From NCBI RefSeq assembly GCF_016595505.1, contig NZ_JAENIL010000029.1:1-64000 (forward strand): a stretch of 64,000 nt of DNA, in the 5' to 3' direction. Every line of letters starts with the position of its first letter. Position 1 is the stretch's first letter. The notes beneath the pieces are model-generated. The model did no database searches, had not been told where the DNA came from, and worked only from the letters and a program-made list of their open reading frames with translations. Positions 17,401 to 26,372 of the stretch are shown here, in pieces. A program made the translations under genes and the position numbers. The stretch is from Pelagicoccus mobilis. GTDB taxonomy: Bacteria > Verrucomicrobiota > Verrucomicrobiia > Opitutales > Opitutaceae.

Positions 17401-18158
17401 GCCATGAAAAGACGTTGATCATCTTCATGAGCCGGCTTTTGACGGTACTTTTGGTTCTCATGTAAAACGGAAACGCGGACAGCTAGCTCATCTTCAATTA
17501 AAGTCTTGTTCGTGTCGAATGTCGCTCTCATCGAGCCGAAACTACCAAAACCAACCTCTACGCGACTGTCGTTTCCAAAGTTCGCTCGGTTAATTCCCGT
17601 ATTGATAATACCCGCTGGGGATCCGATACCAAAAAGGATAGAATTCGGACCACGTTGAAGCTCTACACGCTCGACATTATACGAGTCCCAAGGAATGTCC
17701 GATTGGAAGTAGTCACGCGTATTGTCTGCAGAATCGAGGCCGCGTACACGTGTATTGTTATTAGGCGATGCGAAATTCGCCGCTTCGCTCACACCATCGA
17801 TATAGGTGTTTCCGACGCCGGCATAGTTACCTCCAACGCCACCAACTTCAGTATTGGTCGTGTAAGTCAGCAATGACTGGTTGTCGGTCGCATTCGTATC
17901 CCGCAAGAAATCTTTGGTCACGACACTGATCGAGGATGCAATGTCCTTGAGGTCCGTTTTTACGCGAGTTCCAGCAAGAGAAGCTGTTGCACGATATCCA
18001 GTAGAATCATCAGCTGTAACTTCAAACGGAGACAATTCAAAGATTTCCTCATCCTCGTCATCTTGAGCATAGCCAACAGTAGTCGCAACTGAGAGCGAAC
18101 TGGTCAGCAGAAAAAGCCCAGTGAGCTTTCCCGATCGATTAATTCGAGATCTATTCAT
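14433..18158 (-). CDS. TonB-dependent receptor, large Opitutales type (probable glycan importer)
   Basis: 1241 residues, outer-membrane beta-barrel with an N-terminal plug. The signal peptide ends near residue 32 (VGYAQ). It is followed by an acidic stretch and the EIFELSPFEVTADD segment that in Opitutales receptors carries the TonB-box function. Plug features include AGTRVKTDLKDIASSISVVT and QRGPNSILFGIGSPAGIINT. The C-terminus ends in aromatic WNLTNTFSF, as barrels do. At over 1200 residues it is longer than typical siderophore receptors and matches the large carbohydrate class. No SusD partner is encoded. It lies 334 bases downstream of the GH95 stop, so it may have its own promoter, and is the best candidate for xyloglucan oligosaccharide uptake (inference). 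Confidence 0.88.
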   Translation of the reverse strand: MNRSRINRSGKLTGLFLLTSSLSVATTVGYAQDDEDEEIFELSPFEVTADDSTGYRATASLAGTRVKTDLKDIASSISVVTKDFLRDTNATDNQSLLTYTTNTEVGGVGGNYAGVGNTYIDGVSEAANFASPNNNTRVRGLDSADNTRDYFQSDIPWDSYNVERVELQRGPNSILFGIGSPAGIINTGINRANFGNDSRVEVGFGSFGSMRATFDTNKTLIEDELAVRVSVLHENQKYRQKPAHEDDQRLFMALRYKPSFLNTDSTNTLIRASYEDGDIKANRPRVLPPQDRITPFFDPNAINRQTWDPSYAWEAGVIGYQGDTIDGETKNYWTVQYPGPNIQATSNPVFVFDSAGSSTPASWMQAGATTNWGVNAEGNHDAGIDGFPYGSNIGIASFNEFALNANYNGEPGYPAAESGFYKTKALTDDSIFDFYNVLIDGPNKKEWQNWDAYNLAFEQTFFNNKFGYEVVMDRQNYEDGQTRNLNGSYVSVDIRENLMYYPWAYESEGVVVKNPNAGRAFVGSSTRGTNSARFTERENDRFTAFADLDFREMMSDNLLGRILGRHTVNGVYSDTSYESESRNWIRYAVDPSWSDAYGNENGGLVNADVVLDWMTYLSDDLRSLSSASGLNLPGVTGIQNISGSYDIPYFDSTWNATVDPGAPWTDPTIINGESQDSTQSENPLNYVGWVSRPFNILNADEGDIDQLYTGVSKTLTTTRSKGITWQGRFFDGVVVPTWGYREDTQTLAAGSSTAAFEPDGIAKVNPAYDDDDFRVSGDSTSWGVVVHTPSFIAEKLPAGTAISLHYNEGENMRVQNRFGFGGEALPNAAGTTEDYGFAISTLNDRLTFKATFYETKVKNANISAVSSETATLGNNTYYLRNLEAWGTASALLDLAGRDVAADPETYSDYTGVLGWGWYWNWALVDGNSVPGAEEFPGGWDGAYNDVTSEVFTDHPSTISQTEAINSWLSQMNDQSWFDAYGFPVDVAAVQAGDWINGISGWTPTAGVGGVQPAGGGRINGVWPTGTVDYVSKGAEYELVGNITDSWSVSLNVSKTDAYQTKLGDELIDYIETAYEKYQSPAGDLRLWWGGDNNVRAYFTNNIWAAYQFQVQTNGKLAAELSPWSANLVTNYNFTDGVLKGLNIGGGYRWKDGKILGYGLNDAQDNLDINKPFWSESEDHFDFWAGKDFQLNDNIEWRVQLNLRNVGENPKLKPLSVQPDGSPGNYSIQEGMTWNLTNTFSF

Positions 18159-18492
18159 ATGTAGTTCGTATAGGGTTAGGGTATTATTCGAATGTGAGGG
18201 GTTCAGTCCTGGAATAGGCTACAGCAAAAAAGTCTTGGTGCTCGCATGAGCTCCTAGCATTGGGATAAAATCTCTACTTGTCTTTTATTTGTGGATACAC
18301 TTCACCAAAATATAGACAGAGAGGAAACAAACGCGTGACGCATGATTTTTTGGTGGATGTGGGGCAAACAGGAACGGCATTGTCCGCTCCGAATGTGATT
18401 AGTCGTTACTTCTGTAGTTCAGCGACGAGTATACCGACTTTATGAGCCGAAAACCATCACCCGTTAGGGTGAATTAGCCCAACCGGCATCAC
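18159..18492. other. Intergenic region upstream of the large TonB receptor
   Basis: 334 bases between the GH95 stop and the receptor start on the minus strand. It carries the hairpin motif at 18446-18474 and AT-rich tracts suited to a promoter around 18280-18320, but no -35/-10 pair was convincing. No gene or RNA was recognised. Confidence 0.4.
18446..18474 (-). terminator. Hairpin motif downstream of GH95, related to one at 21964-21994
   Basis: Minus strand reads TTCACCC-TAAC-GGGTGATGGTTTTCGGC. The CACCC/GGGTG stem is perfect, and a T-rich stretch follows. It lies about 20 bases after the GH95 stop, where a terminator or 3' UTR element is expected. The stem is short for an efficient terminator. 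A near copy lies in the GH5-LacI junction. Confidence 0.4.
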
Positions 18493-20862
18493 TTACTTCG
18501 TTCCCACGAGTTCCAAAGAGTCATCAAATTCTAAGATATCGCCGATCTCGGTATCGAACGACTTCGTTTCGTCCCCGTGTCTTAAGGCAAGCGATCCTCC
18601 ATTCAGAGACTTTACACGTGCCGAGACAAGTTTAGCGCCGGTCCATTCGACATCCACTTCGAATCCGCCTTTCGTCCGAAATCCTCTAAACGCCCCCTTC
18701 TGCCATGCCGTCGGCAAAGCAGGTAGCAGGTGTACCAGAAAGGTGCCCTCTTCATCTTCGAGATGGCTTTGTAACAACATTTCCACCACGCCACTTGCCC
18801 CTCCAAAATTGCCATCGATCTGAAAAGGCGGATGTGCATCGAACATATTCGTGTAACAAAAGCCAGGGCTAATCAGCTGTCTGAGCAAATCATGTGCACG
18901 CTCCCCCTCGAGTAGGCGGGCCCAGAAGTTGACTTTCCAAGCCAAACTCCACCCCGTCCCCTCGTCTCCTCTTAGCTCGAGCGTCTTGCGGGCTGCCTTC
19001 GCCAATTCTGGAGTGCTGATGGGAGAAATCTGGTTGCTTGGATGGAGCGTGTAGAGATGGGAGATGTGGCGATGCCCCATTTCAGGAGCTCCCAAATCCC
19101 AATCAAACTGCCACTCCTGCAGGTGCCCGGCTTCACCAATTTTCAATGGAGGCAAACCGTCACGAGCCAATTCTACCGCCCTTAGGAAGGCTGGATCATC
19201 GTCCAGAATCTCGCCGCCACTCAAAACCGCGGAAAAGAGATCCCGCAAGATTGCGTTATCCATCGTCGGTCCTGCCGAAATGGATACGCCTTCGTGGTGA
19301 GCATTTTCAGGAGAAATCGAGGGGCTCGTAACTAAGTACCCAGTACGCGGATCCTCGACGAGAGCATCCATAAAAAACGCCACCGCACCTCTTAGGACCG
19401 GGTAGTCGACTCGCAACTGCTCAACATCGCCACTAAACTCGAACCGCTCCCAGAGGATCATACTTAACCACGCACCACCCGTTGGCCACATTCCCCAAAA
19501 GGCTCCGTCGATAGGAGCCGTCGCCCGCCAAAGGTCCGTATTGTGATGAGTCACCCAGCCATCTGCCCCATACATGTTTTGTGCCGTACGTCTGCCCGAC
19601 TCCGAGATATCGTGCAACAAGGATGCAAGCGGCTCAACGCACTCATCGAGCTGAGTCACATGCGCCGGCCAATAGTTCATCTCCGTATTGATGTTGATCG
19701 TGTATTTGCTTCCCCACGGGGCGTAGATCTTATCATTCCATAGCCCCTGCAAGTTCGCAGGCTGCGTTCCAGGGCGAGAGCAAGAAATCAGAAGGTACCG
19801 AGCGAAGTTGAAATACATCGCTGCCATCTGCGGATCTTGGTCATCGGAAAAAGTCGCTATGCGCGCATCCGTATTTCGATCACTAAGTCGCGGATCCTTC
19901 GCCGTGATATCGAGCGTCACTCGATCGAACAACGATTTGTAATCTTCAACATGCCTCGCCTTCAACTCCGCAAAAGGTTTCTTCTCCGCACGCTCCAACA
20001 CTTCCGCATTTAGCTCACTCGGACTCGCGCTAACATCCTTCCAATCGACGTAGCTGGTGCTTGCCGCTACCCGAAGGATCACGCTGTCCGCAGCACGGAT
20101 CTTGTAATAATTGTCACCAGTAAGAATCCAGCCGCCCTGTTGTTCAACAGACACCTTCATCTCCCAATCCAATCCTGACGGAATGCCGACATTCTCGCTA
20201 TTCTTCCCGGATATACGAAGCCCATCCGGCCAGATCGAGCGCCGCGTATTTTCATGAAGGGAGTCCAGAGACAGCGTCACATCAATCATTCCTGGCTTGT
20301 CTGCCTGTAGTCTGATCACAACGACTCCATCCGGATTACTCGCAAAATGCTCCCGAGTGTAGCGAACTCCATCTAGCTCATACTCTACCGTAGCGACTGC
20401 ATCTTCTAGATTCAATCGTCGCTGATATCCCGACACCATCTCATGGCCAGGAAACGTGAGCAGCAAGTCAGCCATGCATTGGTAAGTCATTCCGTACATT
20501 GGCCTCCCCATAAAAGAGCTCTGTACCAGCGACTGCGCCTCCTCGTGCTTATTCTCGAAAATCAGTCGTCGAATCTCAGGCAAAACCTCCAGAGCTTCCG
20601 GATAACTCGGATCATAAGGCGAACCGGCCCACAGCGTATCGTGATTAAACACGATTCGTTCCTCGGCAGTTCGTCCCATCACCAACGCTCCCAGACTCCC
20701 GTTCCCCAGCGGCAACGCCTCGGTCAACGGCTCGGAATAGCCCGGCTCATCGTACTTGAGTACAGTAGTCGTCGCTTCTAAGCCACATCCCAGCACCCCC
20801 GAAACAGAGAGAAACACAACACCGTATCTGCAATTCCTATACAAAGCCTTCACAACACACAT
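18493..20862 (-). CDS. GH95 alpha-L-fucosidase (or alpha-L-galactosidase)
   Basis: About 789 residues from ATG 20862; a GTG five codons upstream (20877) is possible. The family is clear from EALPLGNGSLGALVMG, NHDTLWAGSPYDP and the INTEMNYW block. The asparagines N390 and N392 correspond to those that activate water in GH95. E519 (SISPENAHH) fits the acid, and D683 (QIDGNFGG) is also conserved. The N-terminus is a signal peptide ending GVLGCG, close to but not a standard lipobox. GH95 enzymes invert and release terminal alpha-1,2-L-fucose, as on xyloglucan side chains; a few act on L-galactose. It is the last gene of the minus operon after LacI, GH5 and GH2. Confidence 0.92.
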   Translation of the reverse strand: MCVVKALYRNCRYGVVFLSVSGVLGCGLEATTTVLKYDEPGYSEPLTEALPLGNGSLGALVMGRTAEERIVFNHDTLWAGSPYDPSYPEALEVLPEIRRLIFENKHEEAQSLVQSSFMGRPMYGMTYQCMADLLLTFPGHEMVSGYQRRLNLEDAVATVEYELDGVRYTREHFASNPDGVVVIRLQADKPGMIDVTLSLDSLHENTRRSIWPDGLRISGKNSENVGIPSGLDWEMKVSVEQQGGWILTGDNYYKIRAADSVILRVAASTSYVDWKDVSASPSELNAEVLERAEKKPFAELKARHVEDYKSLFDRVTLDITAKDPRLSDRNTDARIATFSDDQDPQMAAMYFNFARYLLISCSRPGTQPANLQGLWNDKIYAPWGSKYTININTEMNYWPAHVTQLDECVEPLASLLHDISESGRRTAQNMYGADGWVTHHNTDLWRATAPIDGAFWGMWPTGGAWLSMILWERFEFSGDVEQLRVDYPVLRGAVAFFMDALVEDPRTGYLVTSPSISPENAHHEGVSISAGPTMDNAILRDLFSAVLSGGEILDDDPAFLRAVELARDGLPPLKIGEAGHLQEWQFDWDLGAPEMGHRHISHLYTLHPSNQISPISTPELAKAARKTLELRGDEGTGWSLAWKVNFWARLLEGERAHDLLRQLISPGFCYTNMFDAHPPFQIDGNFGGASGVVEMLLQSHLEDEEGTFLVHLLPALPTAWQKGAFRGFRTKGGFEVDVEWTGAKLVSARVKSLNGGSLALRHGDETKSFDTEIGDILEFDDSLELVGTK

Positions 20863-20884
20863 AGAACAATAATTCACAAAAAAT

Positions 20885-22033
20885 TTAGGCCCGTTTCGTG
20901 AGGGTCATTCCCTCGATCCACTTTCCCTCAACCAACTCAGTCTTTGGAGACCTCGGCAAAGAAAACTCTCGATCTACGATTCGCGAAACGAGCAACTCAA
21001 TAGCCCATTCGCCCAACGTTATCTGGTCCTGCTGGACCCCTGTGATTCCAGTCCCTTCCAGAGTCTCGCTCACCGCAACAATACCCGTATCCGCCGGGAT
21101 GCTATAACCGTACGCTGTCAGGGACCGTTTTAGTTCCAATATCTCCTCAGAGGACTGAATACACACCAACACGTCGGGACGCGAGCGTTCATACCAGCTC
21201 AAAAGCAAACCTGTATTCGATTTGTCATAACGCAACACAGGCACTCGTTCGATCTCATCCTCAAGCAGCTCAGCCCAAGACAAAAACGCACCAGAACACA
21301 AGCGGGCGCAAGATTTCGACAGTTTGCTTCCCAATACCAGGCCGGGACGACGATAGCCCAACGCGTGGATACGTTCCAGTACACCAGAGACATCGTTAAA
21401 GGAGTCAGCAACAATGCGATGCACCGGCGAAATCAAGCTTTTCCCAACCGTCACGACAGCGAACTCATCCAATTCCTCCGGCAGGGTCAGCTCCAACCCA
21501 CTATCGCCCAGGCACAACAGTCCCTGGATACCGCGAGCGTCCAAAATAGAACGGAACCGAGCGGGCCTCATCCCACACTCATCCAGCGAAAACGACTCCA
21601 GACGATACCCGAGCTCCGCAGCCCTTTGGCACATCGACTTGTACACGAGCTGCATGTGCCGCGAACGTTCCCAAGGACGACGCGTCCCCTGCAAAGACAC
21701 TACCCCCAGACACGCATGATTGCTCTCGTTACAGCTCAAACGCACATGCGTCATCAGCTCATTCACCTTCGCGTTCGGACGGTAGTCTATCCGGTTCGCC
21801 GCCAGCCAAACCTTCTTCCGAGTTCGGGCGGAAATCTTGGGGTTATCTCTCAGGGCAAGGGAAACTGTGGACGGCGAGACGCCGAGTTCGTTTGCGATGA
21901 CTCTTACACTCATTGATTTTCGGGGGATAAACAGATCAGCGAGCCGCAAGAATAAGCTCTTTGCCCGAAAATAACCATCGCCCGAAAGGGTGAAAAACGA
22001 GCACCCCTGAAGACCAATATCGAATCCAACCAT
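20885..22033 (-). CDS. LacI-family transcriptional regulator of the xyloglucan locus
   Basis: The helix-turn-helix reads SVRVIANELGVSPSTVSLAL, followed by a hinge region and a periplasmic-binding-like effector domain (GVVSLQGTRRPW, SLDECGMRPARFRSILDARG, TGIVAVSETLEG). The start is uncertain. ATG 22033 has a very strong Shine-Dalgarno (TAGGAGGGGAGAAG, overlapping the GH5 stop) but gives a 40-residue extension before the usual LacI N-terminus. ATG 21913 gives the standard length but has no visible ribosome site and follows a hairpin. It is encoded between GH5 and GH95, so it probably regulates this operon and the divergent one via operators at 26412-26470. The inducer is probably an oligosaccharide from the substrate. 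Confidence 0.88.
   Translation of the reverse strand: MVGFDIGLQGCSFFTLSGDGYFRAKSLFLRLADLFIPRKSMSVRVIANELGVSPSTVSLALRDNPKISARTRKKVWLAANRIDYRPNAKVNELMTHVRLSCNESNHACLGVVSLQGTRRPWERSRHMQLVYKSMCQRAAELGYRLESFSLDECGMRPARFRSILDARGIQGLLCLGDSGLELTLPEELDEFAVVTVGKSLISPVHRIVADSFNDVSGVLERIHALGYRRPGLVLGSKLSKSCARLCSGAFLSWAELLEDEIERVPVLRYDKSNTGLLLSWYERSRPDVLVCIQSSEEILELKRSLTAYGYSIPADTGIVAVSETLEGTGITGVQQDQITLGEWAIELLVSRIVDREFSLPRSPKTELVEGKWIEGMTLTKRA
21964..21994 (-). repeat. Second copy of the CACCC hairpin motif
   Basis: Minus strand reads TTCACCC-TTTC-GGGCGATGGTTATTTTCGGGC, matching the motif at 18446-18474 with two extra bases and a few substitutions. It lies about 50 bases downstream of the GH5 stop and inside the putative N-terminal extension of LacI. 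Both copies therefore follow a hydrolase gene of the same operon. Its presence argues for an untranslated spacer here. Confidence 0.4.
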
Positions 22034-22044
22034 CTTCTCCCCTC

Positions 22045-23586
22045 CTACATCTCAGGGATCCTTAGTTTGAAAAACGAAGCCTCCTCCCGGCTCAGAGCAT
22101 CCACCGTCAAAAGCCGCAAAACTGTATCCGACTCCAAATCTGTTTCAACCGGCAGGTTGCTCCATTCTAACAAATTACCAGATCGCCACAACTCCAGTTC
22201 CGACCGGACAGGAGAGATCCTCGCAACCGACAAGACAAGACGCCCTAGCTCGTCGACCGACACAGAAGGCCGCTCCGGGACTGACTCGACACTCGAAGCA
22301 TCGCTCCCCACCAGAAACTCAAAGCGATCATTCGCCCAGTCTCCATCCGAGTTCTTCAAAGCCTGTTTTTCGCTACTGCTAAGCTCCGCCCAATACTGAT
22401 CCTTCGCCCCCTCCAACAACGCATCGAGTCCCTCCTGATCCCCGATCACATTGCTATCACGGTCAAAGAGTCCAGAAGCAAAGCCGTCCAGAGTCCCCGT
22501 ATCCCAATAAAAAGGAAGGAATCCGTGGGCATTCGCCTGTTTGGTCACATAATTCAAATAGTGATTACGTGATCTACGATGCAGCTCGAAATCCGCCCCC
22601 TCCGGCAGACTCATCCTTAGCTGTGCCCCAAACTCGCCAAGTAAAACCGGAATCCCTTTGTCCACAAACTGAGCCTTCGCCGTAGCGAACAACTCAAGAA
22701 GCGTCTCCTCCTCGCCCCAAGTCGCATTGCGTTCCACATCCGTATTCGAGTGGAAGTCCTTACCCCAATAATAAAACTGCTTTCCCCAGCTCTGGTCCTC
22801 TTGCATCAACGCGAAGTTGTAGGGGGTGTAATAGTGCAGCTCTGCCATCAGACGCCCTGGAATCGTGTCCACCGGCATTTGGTCCATCAAGGTATCCGTT
22901 TTCTCAATATCCGTAATCGGTCCCTGGACAATCAAAACGCGAAACGCATTCCGCCCTCCCGTCGCCCGAACCGTATCGATGAATGTCTGATGGAAGCTCA
23001 TCAGCACTTCCATCTGGGCCTCATTCTCTACATGCGGCTCATTCGCGCTCGCAAATAAAAGACGTCCATCAAACTCACGGAAATGCGTAGCGATTTGCTC
23101 CCAAAACGCCTTCTGCTTCGCGTTCACCGCCTCCTGCGTCTCAGTCTCTATGTTCCGCTCGAGCCAGCCACCGTCCCAGTGGATGTTTAGAGCCACGTAC
23201 AGATCCGCGTCCAAACAGTATTGCACAACCGTCTTTACCCGATCCAACCACTCCGCATCGATCTCAGCTGTCTCCTGATTGGCGTATTGGTCCCACGAAC
23301 ACGGAATGCGCACCGCGTCAAAACCGCTCGCCTTCACAAGCTGGATCAGCTCCTCGGAAACCTGCGGATTTCCCCACGCGGTCTCGCCACCCATCGCTTC
23401 CATCGTATTGCCAATATTCCAACCGAGATTGATCTCCGCAGCGATCTCAACGGCCGATTTCCCCATTCCGCGAAAATCCGGCTCTTCAGGATCCGTATTG
23501 TAGTTCGGATACAAGGAATCCGCGAATAGCAACCGTGCCCCCAAGCAGAGAACCGCAAGGGGAAGAGTGAATTTCTTAAAAGTCAT
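22045..23586 (-). CDS. GH5 subfamily 4-like endo-xyloglucanase/endoglucanase
   Basis: 513 residues, secreted (signal peptide about residues 1-22). The catalytic barrel shows the subfamily-4 hallmark INLGWNIGNTMEA, then RIPCSWDQYAN. The acid/base is E183 (ASANEPH) and the nucleophile E318 (VLLGEFGA). The barrel ends near residue 400. About 100 residues follow that resemble a small C-terminal beta domain common in verrucomicrobial secreted proteins. GH5_4 enzymes cut beta-1,4-glucan backbones, very often xyloglucan. Xyloglucan is favoured here by neighbouring GH31, GH95 and GH2 genes. Start ATG 23586 lies two bases after the GH2 stop, with GGAG eight bases upstream, so the genes are coupled. 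Confidence 0.9.
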   Translation of the reverse strand: MTFKKFTLPLAVLCLGARLLFADSLYPNYNTDPEEPDFRGMGKSAVEIAAEINLGWNIGNTMEAMGGETAWGNPQVSEELIQLVKASGFDAVRIPCSWDQYANQETAEIDAEWLDRVKTVVQYCLDADLYVALNIHWDGGWLERNIETETQEAVNAKQKAFWEQIATHFREFDGRLLFASANEPHVENEAQMEVLMSFHQTFIDTVRATGGRNAFRVLIVQGPITDIEKTDTLMDQMPVDTIPGRLMAELHYYTPYNFALMQEDQSWGKQFYYWGKDFHSNTDVERNATWGEEETLLELFATAKAQFVDKGIPVLLGEFGAQLRMSLPEGADFELHRRSRNHYLNYVTKQANAHGFLPFYWDTGTLDGFASGLFDRDSNVIGDQEGLDALLEGAKDQYWAELSSSEKQALKNSDGDWANDRFEFLVGSDASSVESVPERPSVSVDELGRLVLSVARISPVRSELELWRSGNLLEWSNLPVETDLESDTVLRLLTVDALSREEASFFKLRIPEM

Positions 23587-23588
23587 GA

Positions 23589-26372
23589 TTAGTGCTCCTT
23601 CGCCTTGATGCGTACAGTCGCTGTTTCAAGCTCGCCAACCGCCCTAAGCACGATCTCTCCAGCTTCACCGCTGCTCTGCACGATCACCTGAGCCAGCCCA
23701 TTAAACGCCTTACGGCGATAACCTTCCGCTGGAGTGAATACGCCCACGAACGCTGGCTTCAACTTCGCGACTCGTTCCTTCGCTCCCCATTCCTCAAACG
23801 GCTGAGCATCAATCGTCAACATATTGCCCTCTGGCTTCAAAGAGAGATTCGCCAGCGCGAACTCCGTGCCTTCAGGAAGCGCCTCTCCGTTGAGATGTAC
23901 CACCTGATCGCGACCGATCACATTCAGATAAAGCCGCCCGCTCTGCCCAACTTTCAAATTAGGAGCATCGAATACCGCCTCAAACCTCAAAGGTTTCGGC
24001 TCGTCCCAAGGAGCAGGTGCATCCCACTCCCCAAGATCAAAAGACTCAACGCTCGGCACAAAACGGTCCGCCTCGAGCGATGACGGATTCCCATTCCCAA
24101 CGCCAATAATTCGACCAGGTCCCTCGATCTCGAAACGTGCCAAGTCGTCCGCCGTTGGCACCACATCGCCAGCGGCATCAAGTATCCGCATCGTAACCAC
24201 GGAAACATCCTCCCCATTCGCGAAGATCTCAGACCGCTCCGCGTCCAGTTCGTACGCAACCGCCGTACCCGTAGTACGAATGACTTTCTCCAGCGTCGCC
24301 TTTCCTTTTCGAAAACCGACTGCCTTCAATTCGCCGGGATCGTAAACAACATCCCAAGCTAGGCGGTCGTTTTTCACCATGGTCTTTCTCCCTAGAGATT
24401 CTCCATTCAAAAAGAGCTCCACCTCTTCGCAGTTGCTATGAGCACGCACCTCGATGGTCTCCCCCATGCGATCTGGCCAGTTCCAATGCGGAAAGATATG
24501 CAGCTCCGGCTCATCGCTCCACCACGACTTCAGATAAAAGTATCCATCCTTTGGAAACCCACAATTGTCCAGAATTCCAAACTGCGACAGAACCGCTGGC
24601 CACTCATATGGCGTCGGCTCCCCGCGATAGTCAAAACCGGTCCAGAAGAATACGCCTGCGGTGTAATCACGCTCTGCATAGAACCGCCATCCCAGCTCAG
24701 CATTGCCGCCCGACGAGCCATCCTCAATCGGAGGTTGATGAGCAAGCTTCGCGTTTTCGACGTAGATTCCGCGCGTCTGCTGCGTAGTTGTCTCTTCAGT
24801 ACCGAGAATGATCTGATCCGGAAACTCAGCATGCTGCCTATCTACATCTCCATGACGGATGTAGTTCACCCCCATTGCCTCAACTGTCGTAGACGTGCCT
24901 CCCCAACCACCACTGATCGCAGCGGTCGTTGGACGCGTCGGATCGAGCCTCTTCGCGAAATCCTGCATTCGTGTCGTGATTCGAGCCCCGAAGATATTCC
25001 CTTCGATTGCCCACTCCTCGTTCCCGATCGACCACATAATGATACTTGGGTGGTTACGGCCGCGTTTGATCAAGTGCTCCAATTGATCGAAATGGTACTC
25101 GTTGATACCCATCAAACGCGTTTCATCGATTACAAGCATCCCCATCCGATCGCAAATCTCCAGCAACGCCGGCGAGGCATGGTGATGGGAAACGCGATAC
25201 GCGTTGCTGCCCATCTCCTTTAGCTTCCGAATCCGAAACTCCTTCAGCGAATCCGGCAACGCCGCTCCCACTCCAGCATGGTCGTGGTGGTTGTTGCTTC
25301 CCTTGAGCTTCACCGAACGCCCATTCAGGAAAAAGCCCTTATTCGGATCAAAACGGATTTCACGAACGCCAAATGTCGTGTCGTACTCATCGACCGTCAC
25401 ACCAGTCGAATCAACCAGACGTGTTTTCAAAGTATAAAGATAAGGCGTATCCAAATCCCACAGCTTCGGCCGTGACAGAAAGAGCTCATCGTCTCGAACA
25501 AGGTTCTCCCCCGCCTCTAGTTTCAAACTCTCAGCAACCGCCACCTTTGCGACCTCCCGACCGTTCGCGTCGAGGATGGCATGTTGCAGTTTAAACTCCG
25601 CCAACTCGCGACCATCATTCTCGACCGTAGTCTCCACCTTTATGTGAGCCCGACCGCCCTCGACGCTTGTTTTCACAAACGTCCCGTAACGAGCGACGCG
25701 CAAGCTGTCCGTTTTAAGAAGGTACACATGGCGGTAGATCCCCGCTCCCTCATAATACCAACCTTCTTCCGTAGAGGCATCCGCACGCACAGACAATACG
25801 TTCTCGTCACCATACTTCAAATACTCGGTGATATCGTACCTCTGCGAAACGAAACCGCTCGGCTCCTGCCCCACGAAGAAACCGTTCACAAACACCGCCG
25901 CGTTACGGTAGATTCCATCAAACTCGATAAAGATTCGTTTCCCGAAATCCACCTCGGAAACGGTAAAGCGCTTACGATACCAACCGATGCAGTTCTCCGG
26001 AAAGCCGGGCCCCACCTTCTTGAAACCGTGGCTGAAACTGGCAGTCGGGTCGAAATCCATCTCCACCGCCCAATCGTGCGGCAAATCCACCTTCCGCCAA
26101 TGACGGTCGTCAAAAACGGGATCCGCAGGTCCGTCCCCGTACCCTGTCTTCGCGAGATACGAAAAATATCCCTTCGCATGCCCCATGTCCGCATCCCGAT
26201 CCGATGCGTGCCCGAGCGCAAACCGCCAGTCATCGTTAAACAACACACGCTCCCGCGCTCCAACTTGCGAAACCGCAAGGAAGCAAAAAAGCCATCCGAC
26301 GAACACGGATAGCGCCATACCTTCACAACGGGCAACGAGGGCCACAGCTCTAGAGGGGGTTAGATCTCTCAT
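23589..26372 (-). CDS. Secreted GH2 beta-galactosidase
   Basis: About 927 residues from ATG 26372, which has GGAG six bases upstream. The signal peptide is long (about 1-38, ending VSQVGA). Order: sugar-binding jelly roll (LPHDWAVEMDFDPTA, FEFDGIYRNAAVFVNG), immunoglobulin-like domain, barrel with acid/base E452 (SIGNEEW) and nucleophile near E526 (ILGTEETT), then DUF4982-like and further beta domains. This layout matches exo-acting beta-galactosidases of plant-glycan loci. It would remove beta-1,2-galactose from xyloglucan side chains in the periplasm or outside. First gene of the minus operon, divergent from the GH31 operon with a shared 216-base control region. A beta-glucuronidase-like specificity is less likely. 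Confidence 0.88.
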   Translation of the reverse strand: MRDLTPSRAVALVARCEGMALSVFVGWLFCFLAVSQVGARERVLFNDDWRFALGHASDRDADMGHAKGYFSYLAKTGYGDGPADPVFDDRHWRKVDLPHDWAVEMDFDPTASFSHGFKKVGPGFPENCIGWYRKRFTVSEVDFGKRIFIEFDGIYRNAAVFVNGFFVGQEPSGFVSQRYDITEYLKYGDENVLSVRADASTEEGWYYEGAGIYRHVYLLKTDSLRVARYGTFVKTSVEGGRAHIKVETTVENDGRELAEFKLQHAILDANGREVAKVAVAESLKLEAGENLVRDDELFLSRPKLWDLDTPYLYTLKTRLVDSTGVTVDEYDTTFGVREIRFDPNKGFFLNGRSVKLKGSNNHHDHAGVGAALPDSLKEFRIRKLKEMGSNAYRVSHHHASPALLEICDRMGMLVIDETRLMGINEYHFDQLEHLIKRGRNHPSIIMWSIGNEEWAIEGNIFGARITTRMQDFAKRLDPTRPTTAAISGGWGGTSTTVEAMGVNYIRHGDVDRQHAEFPDQIILGTEETTTQQTRGIYVENAKLAHQPPIEDGSSGGNAELGWRFYAERDYTAGVFFWTGFDYRGEPTPYEWPAVLSQFGILDNCGFPKDGYFYLKSWWSDEPELHIFPHWNWPDRMGETIEVRAHSNCEEVELFLNGESLGRKTMVKNDRLAWDVVYDPGELKAVGFRKGKATLEKVIRTTGTAVAYELDAERSEIFANGEDVSVVTMRILDAAGDVVPTADDLARFEIEGPGRIIGVGNGNPSSLEADRFVPSVESFDLGEWDAPAPWDEPKPLRFEAVFDAPNLKVGQSGRLYLNVIGRDQVVHLNGEALPEGTEFALANLSLKPEGNMLTIDAQPFEEWGAKERVAKLKPAFVGVFTPAEGYRRKAFNGLAQVIVQSSGEAGEIVLRAVGELETATVRIKAKEH

